Origin: Metopolophium dirhodum
Lineage: Eukaryota > Arthropoda > Insecta > Hemiptera > Aphididae
DNA length: 64,000 nt
Assembly: GCF_019925205.1 (NCBI RefSeq)
Contig: NC_083566.1
Span: 36,587,558 to 36,651,557 of the forward strand
Direction: 5' to 3'
Below, in pieces: positions 13,074 to 25,626 of this stretch (positions are counted from its first letter, which is position 1; every line of letters starts with the position of its first letter). The notes under the pieces are model-generated. The model had not been told where the DNA came from. It was given only the letters and a program-made list of their open reading frames with translations, and searched no databases. The position numbers and the translations under genes were made by a program.

Positions 13074-13860
13074 GGCTCCGTTACTTACGATGGGCATAGA
13101 ATATTGCCTGAATCTGACCCCTTAAAAATGGTTTGCTTTCAACAGCCTTAAGTATGATATTATATTTATAAATATTGCAAAAATAACCACATGTATATTT
13201 GCTCTCAAAATTCATGTTGTTAATATTTTCTATATAGGTAAATAAGTACGTATAAATAAGTATGCAAGTATGAAATGTAACCGCATTACAAATTATACTA
13301 CTTTGGTAAAATGGAATACACCGTGACTAATATTTACATTCGTTTCCTAAAACTATAACTTATTATAACTTACAGGTTATAGACCTTGAGTTTTCATCAA
13401 ATAAGTCTGAAAAATGTGAAAATAAATAAATATATTTTGCATTAACATGATATGGATAGAATATTTAAAACTTTTTTTTTTGATAGGTGAATAAATAACT
13501 TGTGACATATACGACTTTAATCTGTTAATTAAAAAGTACCTACCTATATTGACTCAACACATCTAATATGATTATAATGATTAAATGTACCTACATTATT
13601 TTGAATGTGCATTTAGTTACGATAAATTAAAGCAAAACTCATAAAGTTTATTCAAGAGTATTGCAAACAACTTACTGTTACTGTAAACAAGTTACTGGAC
13701 ACATTTTTAAATTAAATTAATACCTACCTATTAAGTGACAATTGAATTATTTATTCCAACTATAAATATTTTAATTTATGAAAATATCTACATTTAATTG
13801 AAATATTTAGAGACGACTGGAGATTCTTCATTATCAATTATCATGGCTAAACCACTGTCA

Positions 13861-13983
13861 TTAAGGCGCCCGGTGCCGATGCAATTTTGTCCTCAAAAAT
13901 ACACTGCGGAAATAACGATACTTCCTAGTAAAAATCCGTATAGAATTGCGGAAAATTTGAAAAACTGGCACCGGGACTCTTAA
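13861..13983. mobile_element. Short TTAA-flanked MITE
   Basis: TTAA at 13861-13864 and 13980-13983 enclose inverted ends GGCGCCCGGTGCC and (read inversely) GAGTCCCGGTGCC, with CCCGGTGCC exact. Length 123 including both TTAA. TTAA duplication is typical of piggyBac and Kolobok-type elements. The small frame covering it (13798-13983) is not a gene. Confidence 0.6.
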
Positions 13984-13994
13984 TAATATTTATC

Positions 13995-14399
13995 TTAAGA
14001 GGATGCTACCCATGCATCTGTTGTCTCCGTCTTACACACGTACGACATGGCAAATTTTCGTTCACTAGTTTCATTAGTGTGCTGTAAGTTTTGATATTAG
14101 AGTGATTTGACCTATTATAAATATTTTAGATAATAACATTATCTGTGCTTAAGCGTGGGCTTTTATTCGATATTTTAATTTTTGATATTTCACATACCCA
14201 TATCTTGCTTGAAAATGAAAATTTCGAAAAATCGGCAACGCTTAAACACAGAAAATATTCTTCCCTAAACGTTTTATAATAGGTCAATTCCCTCTAGTAT
14301 CAGAACTAACAGCACACTATTGAAACTAGTGAACGACAATTTGCTATGTCGTGCGTGTGTAAGACGGATACAACAAATGTATGGGTAGCGTCCTCTTAA
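13995..14399. mobile_element. TTAA-flanked MITE with about 130-bp inverted ends
   Basis: Starts TTAAGAGGATGCTACCCATG and its right end read inversely starts TTAAGAGGACGCTACCCATA. The two arms stay alignable for some 130 bases (shared phrases ccgtcttacacacg, acgacat, cactagtttca, tagtgtgctgt, attgacctattata). The TTAA at each side is either the target duplication or part of the end. It lies only 11 bases from the smaller TTAA element. Diverged relatives start at 39155 and 60051. Confidence 0.8.
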
Positions 14400-16080
14400 A
14401 TATAATTATTCTATGAACAAGGATTAATTGTCGAAATCATTTATCAACCACGTGCTGCATGCATAATAAATACTATTTCCACAGAACAATATAGAAATGA
14501 CACCAGATCAGCTGATCGGGTTTTTGTTGACTCGTGTGCTGTAATCTGAAGTCTGTTACGTCCATTACGCGTGGAAACCATTGAATAAATATATATTATA
14601 ATATATTATTATTACTTACCTAGGTATATTATCAATGATGGAAACGAGCCACGCACCAATCTGAGGTTATGCGTTTATTTACCTTACCACTTTACTCGAG
14701 TTACGGAAACGTTTACTGAAATGGCCAACGGGCAATAGTGTTCAATGCCACAATCGCCCGTTTCGGCCAAATCGCACAGTGTCGCAGGGACGGATATTAC
14801 TATCCAACTGTTTATTTCTCGTTCAGCACGATAAGATGATATACATCCCTATACTTATCATTAGTCGTAGACAATATATTATAATTTATAGAACATTACA
14901 ATGTTAGTATGCATATTGAACATCACAAGACAATAAAACAATTATTAATTGATGGTCATGCGATTTGCTCCTATAACAGAAGCATAATATTCAAGATTAT
15001 TTTGTTCGAATACAGTCTACAGCTAAATAATTATAATTTATAGCTAGTAGATATTCAATTGTTGAAACTTAAATATTATGATAATAATAATATATTAAAA
15101 TAAGTGACGAAAAAATATAGGTCAAACCACTATCATGAAACTGAATGAATGAAGAAATAATAAATCGACTCGGAGTAGACTAAATAATATTTTGGAATCT
15201 TAACGAGTAAATAAGAACATACCAAATATACATCCAACTTCAAATTTGAATATTTACAAGGTTAATTCTAATTTCTAAATATTTCTCAAATATCATACTA
15301 ATTTTAAGTCAATACAATGTATGATGTAACATCTATATTAAGTAATTCAAAACACACATTACATATTATATGAATATTTGAATAGTAGATAGAAAATGCC
15401 ATTAAAGTTTATTTAGTATAAGCAAACAATCATTACTTAATTATTATTAATATCCATATCGGTACGATATACCACAATACATAGATAAATGTATAATAAT
15501 ATATTCTATCTATACCATATTCCTCTATATATTTATTATATTATATTAAAAATATTAGTGCTGAACAAAAAATAAAAATGTATTATGTCTGTACAATTTT
15601 AGAATAATTAAAAATGTATTGAAAAATAAATACTAAATGGTTGTATACTTATTGTACCTACCTGTTGTAATTATATTTTGAATGATATATTTTTAATATT
15701 ATTTTAAATCAGTAAAAGTTGAGGGATATTGTTATAGTATTTATTATGTAAGCAGAATGATTGTGAACATACAGTATACCTACATCTCGACTGTCTATAT
15801 TTTTATAGTATTCTTTTTGTTAGACTGCATTAAACTACCTACATATTTATTATACCCACTTGAATAAACGGTTTCAGTTTATGAATGTTTGTAGATGTAT
15901 TTTTAGTTAATAGGATAGTTTATTTTCATAAATTAACGTTAGAGTATTTACATTTTTATAAAGTAATATTATATAAGTACCTATAGTAATTATATATACA
16001 TTGTTCTTTTTTAAATTCAGTTCCTATTTATCACATTAATCAAAAGCGATTTTGAAGTGAATACTACCTACATAGTAAAA
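14400..16080. other. Gene-free AT-rich DNA with one GC-rich hairpin
   Basis: No coding frame of note. At 14723-14768 GGCC-AACGGGC and GCCCGTT-T-CGGCC can pair around a 22-base loop. A perfect palindrome gatcagctgatc lies near 14506. The rest is simple AT-rich sequence. Confidence 0.4.
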
Positions 16081-16084
16081 TTGG

Positions 16085-16372
16085 ATGCATACTATTTGCG
16101 TCTTCAAAAAACTATGGTATTCGTGGTTTTCGTGGCGTGGCTAAAAATCTTTGAACAATTTTGACAAATCGTTACCAACGAGTATCAATTAATCACACAT
16201 TTAATGAGAATAAAGTTTTTAGCTTCTCAAGGAACTGTTTTAGGGCCATTGTTTTTGATTATTTATAATATACATGATTTATTAAATATCTAATATGAAG
16301 ATTCGATAATACCCTGTTATGCAGATGATATTACTATTTTAATATCTGATCTTGAAAAAGGTGGTCAAGTGA
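16085..16372 (+). pseudogene. Decayed non-LTR retrotransposon reverse transcriptase fragment
   Basis: In one frame with three stops the segment reads fragments of an RT: a region like YGIRGxAxxWF, then SQGTVLGPLFLIIYN, then CYADDITILIS with the YADD catalytic box intact. These are RT motifs of Jockey/CR1-type LINEs in the correct order and spacing. Frame stops and the lack of both flanking domains show it is dead and truncated. It abuts a copy of the dispersed repeat at 16385. Confidence 0.75.
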
Positions 16373-16384
16373 ATACCGTTCTGC

Positions 16385-17010
16385 TGTACATTAGGTGTTG
16401 TATGAGTCTCACTGTAATGGGTGGATTAAATTAGACTTTAATGATATAAAATCATTGTATACGAAAAACAATTCTGAACGAAGATGATCTGTCAGCCTAT
16501 CTATTACTAAGTACCTATATTTTATAATATTATTGCTTTTAAAGTAATTTATTATAGATATATTATATTAGATATAACTAGATTAGTAATACAGTGGGTT
16601 GAATACATTTTTGCCTAAAACATTGCATTTAAAATTGTCATGGTTTTTTTTGTCATTGTGTTTAAAATATAATAACACACTTCAAAAGTTTTAAGTACCC
16701 ACAAATAACATTTTTTTAATTACAACAAAATAACTATAATCGTAATTTTTTGTTTAAATGTCTAATCGTCCAAATGTTGGTTTAAAATGTCTATAGAAAA
16801 TTGTGTTCACATATGTTTTATATTTTTTGGTTTATGTATGCACCTTGTATTACAATTTCAAGTATTATCTATACAAATTTAAAAATGTATACTACTTACA
16901 CAATAATTAGCAAATTTTCAGGGCTTTGACGAATTTTGTCAACATTTTAACTTTAAATACTTATAATAAAAAATCGAGACTATATGTATCATTAATATTT
17001 TGAATGTTAA
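16385..17010 (+). repeat. Aphid-type dispersed repeat, diverged copy
   Basis: Carries the 5' phrases in order: ctgctgtacattaggt, tcactgtaatgg, aatgatataaaatcattgta, acaattctgaacgaag, cagcctat, then internal text (ttacaacaaaataac, attttgtcaacattt, ctttaaatacttataa) parallel to the copy at 8119. It ends without the usual 3' end. Confidence 0.6.
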
Positions 17011-17227
17011 TGGACGTAATTATTTATTTTACATTTTAACCTTCCGTATAACATATTCTATTACCTACACATTTATTACAATTATTATGATTGTTATTTA
17101 AATTTCAAATACATAAAAGTTTTTTTGAATTTTAACCTATATAGGTAACTAAATATATATTATTATATAACTAATAATATACATATAGTTATATCAAAAC
17201 ATAAATATTTACTAAGAATTTATATAA

Positions 17228-17228
<1 letters not shown>

Positions 17229-17263
<35 letters not shown>

Positions 17264-17264
17264 G
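17229..17264 (+). repeat. (ATT)n microsatellite
   Basis: About twelve uninterrupted ATT units. Confidence 0.9.
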
Positions 17265-18362
17265 TTTATTTTTGTTGGATTCTTGTGAAATTGTTTATAA
17301 TTGAAAATACAAACTACACAAATTACCTAAGGGCATTGATTATATACATAATACATATAGGTGCATACTTTAAAAATATGAAAAAGGATTATTATCTATT
17401 TAGTATAGCGTAGAATATAATTGCTTTATATAGTTTTTGAATACTTTTAATGAATCTTGGATAATGTATAATGTTTTAAGTATACCGGCTGAGAATCATT
17501 TTCCACACTTTTAGTATCATAAAGTTACATAATAAATAATAATACTTATAATTGTATGGTAAATATTTTTGTTTTAAATTAAAACCAATCTATGGGCAAC
17601 CCTTTTCATAGTTATATTTTATTGAAACGTCGATGAACCTTATCTGTTTATTATATATTTTTCTTGTCTGAACAAAATCTAAATTGGAATTTGTATAAAA
17701 TTAATAACATTAATAATCGTCCCTACCATAAATATTTATAAATGCATATTTTTGATAGTAAAAATTAATTGTAGGTAAACTACATATATTATGTTTGATG
17801 ACCGACAAAAAAAAATTCAACAAAGAAAAATAAACACGTTTTATTATAAAGGAGTATGATCCACTGCCTTCAGAACACAGAAGTTCCACACCTATTCTTA
17901 CCCCCTCTAAAATCTATATATATCCGGACTCCTATAGTAATAAATCAGACTGTAGCAAATTCTCATTTACTTGAAATCGATTATCTTAACGAAATACTTT
18001 GATTTCTTCTGCAAACACAAATTTAAAGCAGTTTTGAAAATCAAAATTTGTTTCAAAAAACAAGTAATAACATTAGCATTAAAAAATGAGATCCTTGAAG
18101 AACCAATATTTTTAGATCAATATATTATTCATAACCAGTTTGGTTCTTAACGCTAAATCTAATTATGTCTGCTGTTTTTTTCATATTGGTTTCTGAAAAA
18201 AAACAATACATTGAGGGTACCTAAACTATAGTATTGATCCCTACTTAATAATATAATGAATTGTTAATTAATTCATATGAATATAACTTGTTCTACACAA
18301 ACGTATCGATGATGAGGACAGATCTGGCTATCATAATGTACATTAACATATTATTGCCTAAT

Positions 18363-18381
18363 AACCTAACCTAACCTAACT
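18363..18381 (+). repeat. Short interstitial CCTAA (telomere-type) run
   Basis: Four consecutive CCTAA-like units (cctaacctaacctaac). CCTAA/TTAGG is the insect telomere unit. Too short to indicate a telomere; it may come from a transposon or chance. Confidence 0.6.
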
Positions 18382-18484
18382 ATAGTTTTTTTAATTATAA
18401 AACTGTGAAATAAAAATGTAAAATGAAAACAGGGAAGTCGCTCGCTGTAGTCTGTTGAGTAGGTGTCGAGTTTTTTCATCATTG

Positions 18485-18535
18485 AGTCGGTCACTGTAAT
18501 GGATGTGTTAAATTAGAATTCAATGAAAAATCACT
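18485..18535 (+). repeat. Aphid-type dispersed repeat, 5' fragment
   Basis: Only the phrases gtcactgtaatggatgtgtt and aaattagaattcaatga are left, matching the left part of the family. Confidence 0.5.
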
Positions 18536-18778
18536 TTACCTACGCACAAAGAAATTTGAAGTTGTATTAACTACGAATATTGTCAATGCCAAACACATTT
18601 TCATATTGATTTTCACTTACTATACTCCATTACGATTGTTTTATACTATCAAATTGTTCACACTAATACCTATTTTAATGTAAACTCTTCTTTCCTCTTG
18701 GATATAATACAATACCAGATTTTTCTTTGCGTAAATATGATAGCAGTTGTTCCTTTTAGTTATTAAATACAAATATAA

Positions 18779-19700
18779 TATTTATTATTTATTTTATTGA
18801 TTTACGCCATGACAGGCATTAATTTAAGTACAATAATTTGTTGGTTAAACTAAATATAACAAAAACAGTTGAGTAATAGTAGCAAAGAGAAAAAAAACTA
18901 TAGTATAATATGTGAAATAAATATCTGGTAACAAGAATATGAAAAACTAGGCTGATTTGAGGCTGCGTAACATTCTGTGAAGTAGCCAGTAGGTGGTTGA
19001 ATCCATATGAAGTGCGGTGGTACGGTAGTTGAAAATTAGAGGGAATAAGTGAGTTGTCATGTACGGAATGTGAAGTTGGCGGTAATACGTTTAACAAATC
19101 CTAATATTTTGAGTGCTCTACCGATTATAATATTTATATGGTAGTTAAAGAGAGCGTGGACGTGAGATAGATATCTAGGTCTTTAATAAGAAATTTACGA
19201 TTAAGAAGAGGACCATTAAGGAAGTAGGAGTGGTGGAGAGGTGAATTGCTTCGTGAGAAGGACATTACGTGTCATTTATCGATGTTAAGTGTAAGATTAA
19301 TACGGCTTACCCAATCTGAAAATGTATCAAGGTCGGATTGTAAGAAACGACAGTCAGAGGGAGAGTTTATTTTTAGGCATAGTTTAATGTCATCGGCAAA
19401 TAAGAGAACTTTAACAAAGGATAAAGAATCATTGAGAGAGTTCATAAATAAAATGAAAAGAAGGGGACTAAGATGACCACCTTGGGGTACACCGGAAGGT
19501 ATGGTAACAAGATCGGAGTGCACTCCGCTGATGGAGACAAATTGTCTTCTTGATGTTAGATAGGACTCTAACCAGGCGAGAAAAGGATTATCAATACCGA
19601 GATTATCAATAGTATCTATTAAAAGACCATGATCTACTGTATCAAAGGCTTTCTTAAAGTCAGTAAATATATGGCATCTAATAATATGTTTAAAGCGCAC
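18779..19700 (-). pseudogene. 5'-truncated Jockey-like LINE, ORF2 RT and C-terminus, frameshifted
   Basis: Minus strand. Open from 19700 to 19272: FTDFKKAFDTVDHGLL, SGVPQGGHLSPLLFILFMND-like text (the sequence has MNS), and FADDIKLCL, i.e. RT motifs with FADD at the catalytic box. One base shift near 19270 breaks the frame; the other frame continues with HVMSFSRSNSP and IKDLDI, and a further shift near 19100 leads to 18819-19097 with LPPTSHSVHDN and FQLPYHRTSYG, the usual ORF2 C-terminus. An AATAAA-rich tail near 18780-18800 marks the 3' end. Truncated at its 5' side, so an insertion of the common short type. Inactive. Confidence 0.85.
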
Positions 19701-19804
19701 CCTATTGAAGGTTGAATTTATTTATCCCTATTTTACCTTGTACAGTGTTATACCTATTATCCCTATATTCTTACCATATACCTAGGTAGTAGTAGGTACG
19801 TAGG

Positions 19805-20440
19805 TACACGAGAAATTATTTTGAGCGAAGACGTTGTGTCCACCTATATTACTAAAACCATTTTATAATGTGTTTGTATTGCTATTAATAATTCATTTTT
19901 AAAGATATCTTGAATTAATTTTCGAGAAAAACAAATCGAATATATTTTACTATATTAATTATAAAATTATATTACTCGGTATAATTGTTATTAACTTAGT
20001 TAAATTTTCACTATGATAATTTGCACATCTTCATGAGTTTGGCAATGTTGTTAATAGTTAAACTTCCAACGCGTATAGCAACAAACTGTAGGTACTTATA
20101 TATTTTTTGATATTTTTAAGCCAATATAAATAAAAGTGTAAGACTCGTAAGGAGCCTTGTATTAAATTTTAAGCTTTTGGATCAAGCGTAATATTTTTCA
20201 TTAACATTTATAGAAAATAAACTCAAAAAATTCAAAAATGTCAAATGCCTAATAAATAGCTTACAATTAGTCTAAATCAAACACTTCATTGTATACAGAA
20301 AAGATAATTTAAGTCATTGGGGAATATTTTAAGTATCTATTTTTAATACTTTTAGAATAATAAAAAAATACTCAATATTTGTTTAAATATCAAATTTAGT
20401 CAAAATTCAAACTTAAAATCCTCATAAAATGAAAGTGAAA
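19805..20440 (+). repeat. Aphid-type dispersed repeat, diverged copy
   Basis: Starts near attttgagcgaagacg and proceeds through ggagccttgtattaaatttt, aagcttttggatcaagc, catttatagaaaataaactc and aaattcaaacttaaaa, the same order as in the copy at 8119. Right end missing. Confidence 0.55.
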
Positions 20441-21423
20441 CCAATATACAATAAGTGCAGGGGTGGACTGGCTAGTGTGGCGGAATGACCATTCTCGCCT
20501 AGGCCTGTCGAAAATTTGGGTCGATAACATGTTATTATTTTATCATTAGCCAAAAGTTGGTCCCTAAATAAGTAACGTAGCTAGGGGGATGTTTTGTGTA
20601 TTGTATTTGTGCCAAAAATATATTATGTATTATATGATTCAGATTTCTACAAAACTAGTTTGTCATATGGTTCTATTTCATATATTTTATATTTTTTAAT
20701 ATGAAAATATTAAAATATAAAATTAAAGACTACCCCCACTCCGCCCCCGCAAAAAAAAAATAAATACATGCCTGTCTTATACAATCGTCCGCTTACTCAA
20801 AATCTTAAATAATAAATATTATATATTGTAATATAAAGAACCAAATATTATTTATGATCATTCACACGATTTCTATTCAAGGTTTTTGTGAAATATTTAG
20901 TTTTATAATTATGCGAGTTATATCGTACCTATGTATAACACTTTTTTTCAATTTTAACTCAAAGAATGGAGGAAATCGCAAGGATGGTAATAAGAATAAT
21001 ATAGTAGGTGGTTGAGGTGGGGAAATTATTCTTGAACTTGGTCTTGATAATCGAACCGTAACCAGTTTTGGTGAGTCGTAGTTCAGTTGCCTTAGTGGAC
21101 AGATCAGAGCTGTATCTCTTAGGTAAGAAACGTAGTGAAACAGGAAAAAATGCAAGTAAGTTACGCTTAAAAATTCACTTAATACTAATATCATAACAAT
21201 TTTTTTAAATAATACTTAACTATGACATGAAAAATACAATAATAAAGAATAATCAACCGATTTTAATAACTTTAATATTATATGTTAATTAGGTACTAAT
21301 TAGGTAGTATATATTGTGAATAATTTGTGTTAATCATAAATCTTCAATTAAAATATTTTTAAAAACATAATAAAATAAAATATTGTAATGTTATCGAGTA
21401 TGATTGATTTATCAATCTATATT

Positions 21424-22870
21424 TTGGATTCTGAGCCATGATTATATTGATTTTATACAATTATGTATGTTTGTATACACGATAAATAGTCGATAAAATG
21501 CTTCGATATTTCACTTTGAGGGTAGTCTCTGAAAGAAAATTGAAAACTCAGTATTTTTAAAAACAATTAAAATAAAAACGGGAATATTTACACAAAAACG
21601 ATTGATTTTTATTTTTGTGTAACTCAATGACAAATAACTGTTGCTTGCAATTTTTACCAAATGCTTATATTTGGTACTAGCACAAAGTGAGTTTTATACT
21701 CGAACAAACCTTATAGACGAAATGGTGCAAGAAAATGTGTGATGGATTATGATCTTTATTTTGTAATTTTAATTTAAAAATTTTACTTTTACACAGTACA
21801 TAATATTATTATTAGACATTTCATATTTTCGATTTTTTTTTAGTTTTTTCAACATAGATATGTTTTTGGGCTGAATACATCTTTTTCTATACAATTCCAT
21901 GTAACTATTATTTTTTTAAATTTTTTTTTATATATCTTTTTTTACTATTCAAGAGGATGTAACAAGTTGCCAACAGAGTGCATTAATAACACGATTTTTT
22001 TTTAAATTTAATTAAATTAAATTTTTTCTGTTATGGAAACATTCATTATATATATAGGTATTATATGATTTACATTAAACTTCTTTTACTCATCATGAAA
22101 ATGTGTTTTCTTAATGCACGCTGTATCCAAAAAGCGACTGGTCAATTGAATAATAAAATTAGTAGTAATATAAAAAAAATAATAACATAATATAACAATA
22201 TCCAAAAACATTTAAATATTTTATTTTCTATATTAATATTGTCGTTAACAAATTGTTCACTATTGCTAAAACCTTGAAAATGTATTTGAGGTTTCTTATA
22301 ATCTGTATTTATATTTATTAAAAAATATTAAATATACATAGATACGATTTTTGTTATAAGAATTTAAGTTCAAAGTTTGACAAGATTTGTAAAAACCACA
22401 TATATTTGTAAATAATTGTGTAGTTAAAATTTATGAAATCTTCAATTTAACACAAAGGTCTTTATAATTACTTGTATTGTAACTAAAAAATCTGGAAAAA
22501 ATGTAGGCATAATTTTTTTCTTTAGACATTTTAAGTTAAAATTTGGACGATTAGATATTTAAATGAAGAATAACAATATTTTAGTTGATTGGTTGGAATT
22601 TAAAAAATATTATTGCTGGCTATTTGAAACTTTTAACGACTATAGTAATTATATTTTATACACACAATGACACTTTCAAAATATTTATATTAATTTTATG
22701 TTATTTCCTATATATAGTTAATACCGTATAGTAAAATAAATTACTAAATGATTAATAGCAATTTTATATAACAATAGGTTGACTACAGTCCCCGCTTATA
22801 ATCGTTTTTCGTATGCAATTATTTACTATTGAATTCAAATTTAAGACATAGGTACATGAACCATGGATAA
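21424..22870 (-). repeat. Aphid-type dispersed repeat, near full-length inverted copy
   Basis: Begins (reading +) with tggattctgagcc and tattgattttatacaat, the inverted 3' end, and ends with taatcgtttttcgtatgcaa and attgaattcaaatttaa, the inverted 5' end. About 1.45 kb, the same size as the plus copy at 8119, but much more diverged. Confidence 0.65.
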
Positions 22871-23544
22871 ATTATAACTGTGACCTACTCTATGACGAGT
22901 TACACTAGACTCCAACAGTACAACAAAGTATTTACCTTCTTCCTCCCCCTTTCTTTTATTAAACCATAGCAGTAAATTAAATTAATATCAATGAATCGAA
23001 CTATTTATTAATATAAGACTTATAACACTCATTAAAATGAAAGGGGTACAAGTTATTTGTATTATAATGTATGTATCTATTTGAATAATTTTTAAATAGG
23101 TTCCCAACTTACTGACCAATACCGAAACACCTAATATATATATAACTAAACAAAAAAATTTAAAAGTAATTATTAATTGCCTAAGTACTGTGATTTGAAA
23201 ACTTTTTATTTGTTAATTTATTTACCAGTATACAAATTTTAACGGTATTTCCATTTTGTTATTGAATTTTTAATTAATTTATACTTATAAGTCAACAGCA
23301 GTTACTGCAATAAAAAATACAATAATTTCCTTATACATTGATTCGTGTTTGTAGAGTTGTAATTTGTAACGTCAATGCTACACACTAAAAATAATAAACG
23401 AGAATTTACAAATTTGTATCATGAAGGTCACGAAAAAATTTAAAAGATAAATCATGAGCCAGTTAGATTATCCGATTGACATTACAATAATATGACTCTA
23501 TATACATTTAGATTTAGGGTAGTATTACTTATTTTGGGAGTTGA

Positions 23545-24327
23545 CTAGTTGCCCCCCACGACTGTTATCGGGGTTTTAAAAATATACCAGTTGCCCTCAA
23601 CCAAATGTTCCAGTTGCCCCCGACCGAATGTACCAGTTGCCCTCACATGTTAATATATACACGATTACAGTATATAGTCTGTAAGATAGGGGAGGTAAAT
23701 TTACAAATAATAAATAAAATGATGTATACAAATAAAGTAAAATAGTATAAAATGATAGAAATAAATTCATATGATTACAATAATTACTAACAAAATAATA
23801 TGAAAAAGTCAATAAAATAATAAATATTATAATTATATGGCATTCAATGTTATAATTTGTCAAAAAAAAAATACATTCTTTCGCTCCGCTCAGAATTTAA
23901 AAATAGTACTTATAGGTAAAATGATGGAAAAAAATTCATAATAAATAATATAATTATAATGACCGAAAATGAAGTGAAGTCATTTTCCAATTTCTGAATT
24001 TGGATCCATATTATCCGGCTTTAATCCTAATTGTATGCGTTTCCACCAAGTCATCACTCTGAGTTAGATGAAATCTGCACCTTATCTCGCTTTACACAAA
24101 GTAGGCTATTATTATTATTACAATTTTCATTTTAACCATATTATTTGTATAATATATTATTATATTTATTACAAAAATCAAAATTTGATTTAATCATTTT
24201 ATACTATTTTACTTTATTTTTATAAATAATTGTATTTATTATTTGTATATTTACCTCCCCTATTTTAAGGGCTATATATTGTAATCGTGTATATATTAAC
24301 ATATGAGGGCAACTGGTACATGCCCCT
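23545..24327. mobile_element. Foldback element with 23-bp tandem repeats in its left arm
   Basis: Left arm about 23624-23770, right arm about 24175-24327, inverted: both read ccagttgccctca(c/t)atgtta, tatatacacgattac, gataggggaggtaaat (left) or aataggggaggtaaat and continue together through aaataaagtaaaatagtata. On the left ccagttgccc is repeated at 23587, 23610 and 23633, exactly 23 bases apart, with a looser copy at 23545; the right has one copy only. Between the arms a scrap of the dispersed repeat (tcgctccgctcagaat) occurs near 23883. No coding frame. Confidence 0.7.
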
Positions 24328-25045
24328 TATTTTTAACCTTTCTGAGTTATGTATTGGTAAATACATTTCATAAATACCTAGGTACCTAACCTATAATTGT
24401 ACAAATAACAACAACAAAAACTAATGGTATGTAAATAGAATTATAATATTCTTTAATTATTTTAAACAATACAACTTTTATTTATAATTTATAATATAAA
24501 ATACCTAGGTGTACAATACATATTATTTCACATGCCTATATGAAACAAAGACATTCAAAAATTATTACCGAAATGTAGATGTTTAGTTCTGAATTTCTTT
24601 GAACTTCTCAATCGATATTTTGATGATAGTTGATATGTTCGTATGAATTATTCTACTACGAATAAAGATACGCGCACTTCAGTAAAAAAATACTACGCAT
24701 TTAAAACATAATATCAACATACTAAAAAATTAAAAATACATTTTTATTTATTTTATAGTGAAGTATAATATTTCATATTTATCTATGACAGTTAATAATA
24801 TTATAATATTATTTTCATACCTACTAATTTAAGATTTTCAATAATATTAGTCACGTGTAATATGGCGAGTAGTATTCATACAATAGGTGACTTAAGACGA
24901 TGATTGGAATTACCTATACAATATTTCTATAATAAATGTTAAAAGCTAATGGCCATAGTCTCCGGGCTTAAGTTTAATAACAAAAAAAATGTATTACTGT
25001 TCTGAAAATTGCATAAATATACAGACTAATGTTCTTTGTTGTCTG

Positions 25046-25626
25046 TATATATTATATAAAAATGAATGTTTGGATGTCTGTCAAGATGTTCCTTTTGCAT
25101 TTCTAAACAGCTGGACCGATTTTGATGAATTTTTTGTGTGTGTTTGAGTGGTTCCCGGGATGATTTAGATTCACGATTGCACCTGGTAGGTCCAAACCGA
25201 GGAGGTACTCAAACAAGGATTTTGAGATTTACGATAGAAATTTTTGTTGATAAATGGTTGCTGTTGGTTTTAATATTAATAATTAGTTGGCGTAGTGGCA
25301 CTTCCATGCATTTAACTACAGAATATCCTCGAGTTCGAACCACGGTTACGGTGTACACTATATTTTTTATAGTTTTTTTCTTATTTTTACATTGTTGTTT
25401 TTTCTTCATACGATTATATGAATGTTTGGTATTTTTTTATTCATCGGATTTTAGTACAGCCAGATTAGAGTTTAGAATTTTGTATTAATCCGTCGTTGAT
25501 TGAATTAAGTGAACTTGGTATAACTTTGATACTTTAGAGTTAAAGTGGTGGTACGCACCACGCGGGATCCGCGATTTACCGCAGGTAGATTCCCTACTTG
25601 ATAATATATACTGCTCGCATAATCAC
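25046..25626 (+). mobile_element. Helitron-like element with tRNA-like promoter boxes
   Basis: Starts TCTGTATATATTATATAAAA after a G/T context and continues ctggaccgattttgatgaa and gtgtgtttgagtgg, phrases typical of insect Helitron-like 5' ends. Inside, TGGCGTAGTGG (25288-25298) and GAGTTCGAACC (25331-25341) fit RNA polymerase III A and B boxes. Near the far end two small hairpins stand together: gtggtacgcaccac and cgcgggatccgcg. The inverted copy at 9775-11744 shares both ends of this text. No Rep/helicase. The small frame at 25138-25488 is not a gene. Confidence 0.55.

Noticed and set aside
20459..20760. Possible hAT element starting CAGGGGTGGACTGG
   Set aside because: The left end looks suitable, but no matching inverted right end or 8-bp duplication was found.
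25138..25488. 116-codon plus-strand frame
   Set aside because: It runs through the Helitron-like element including the tRNA-like boxes, and its second half is low-complexity Phe/Leu text.
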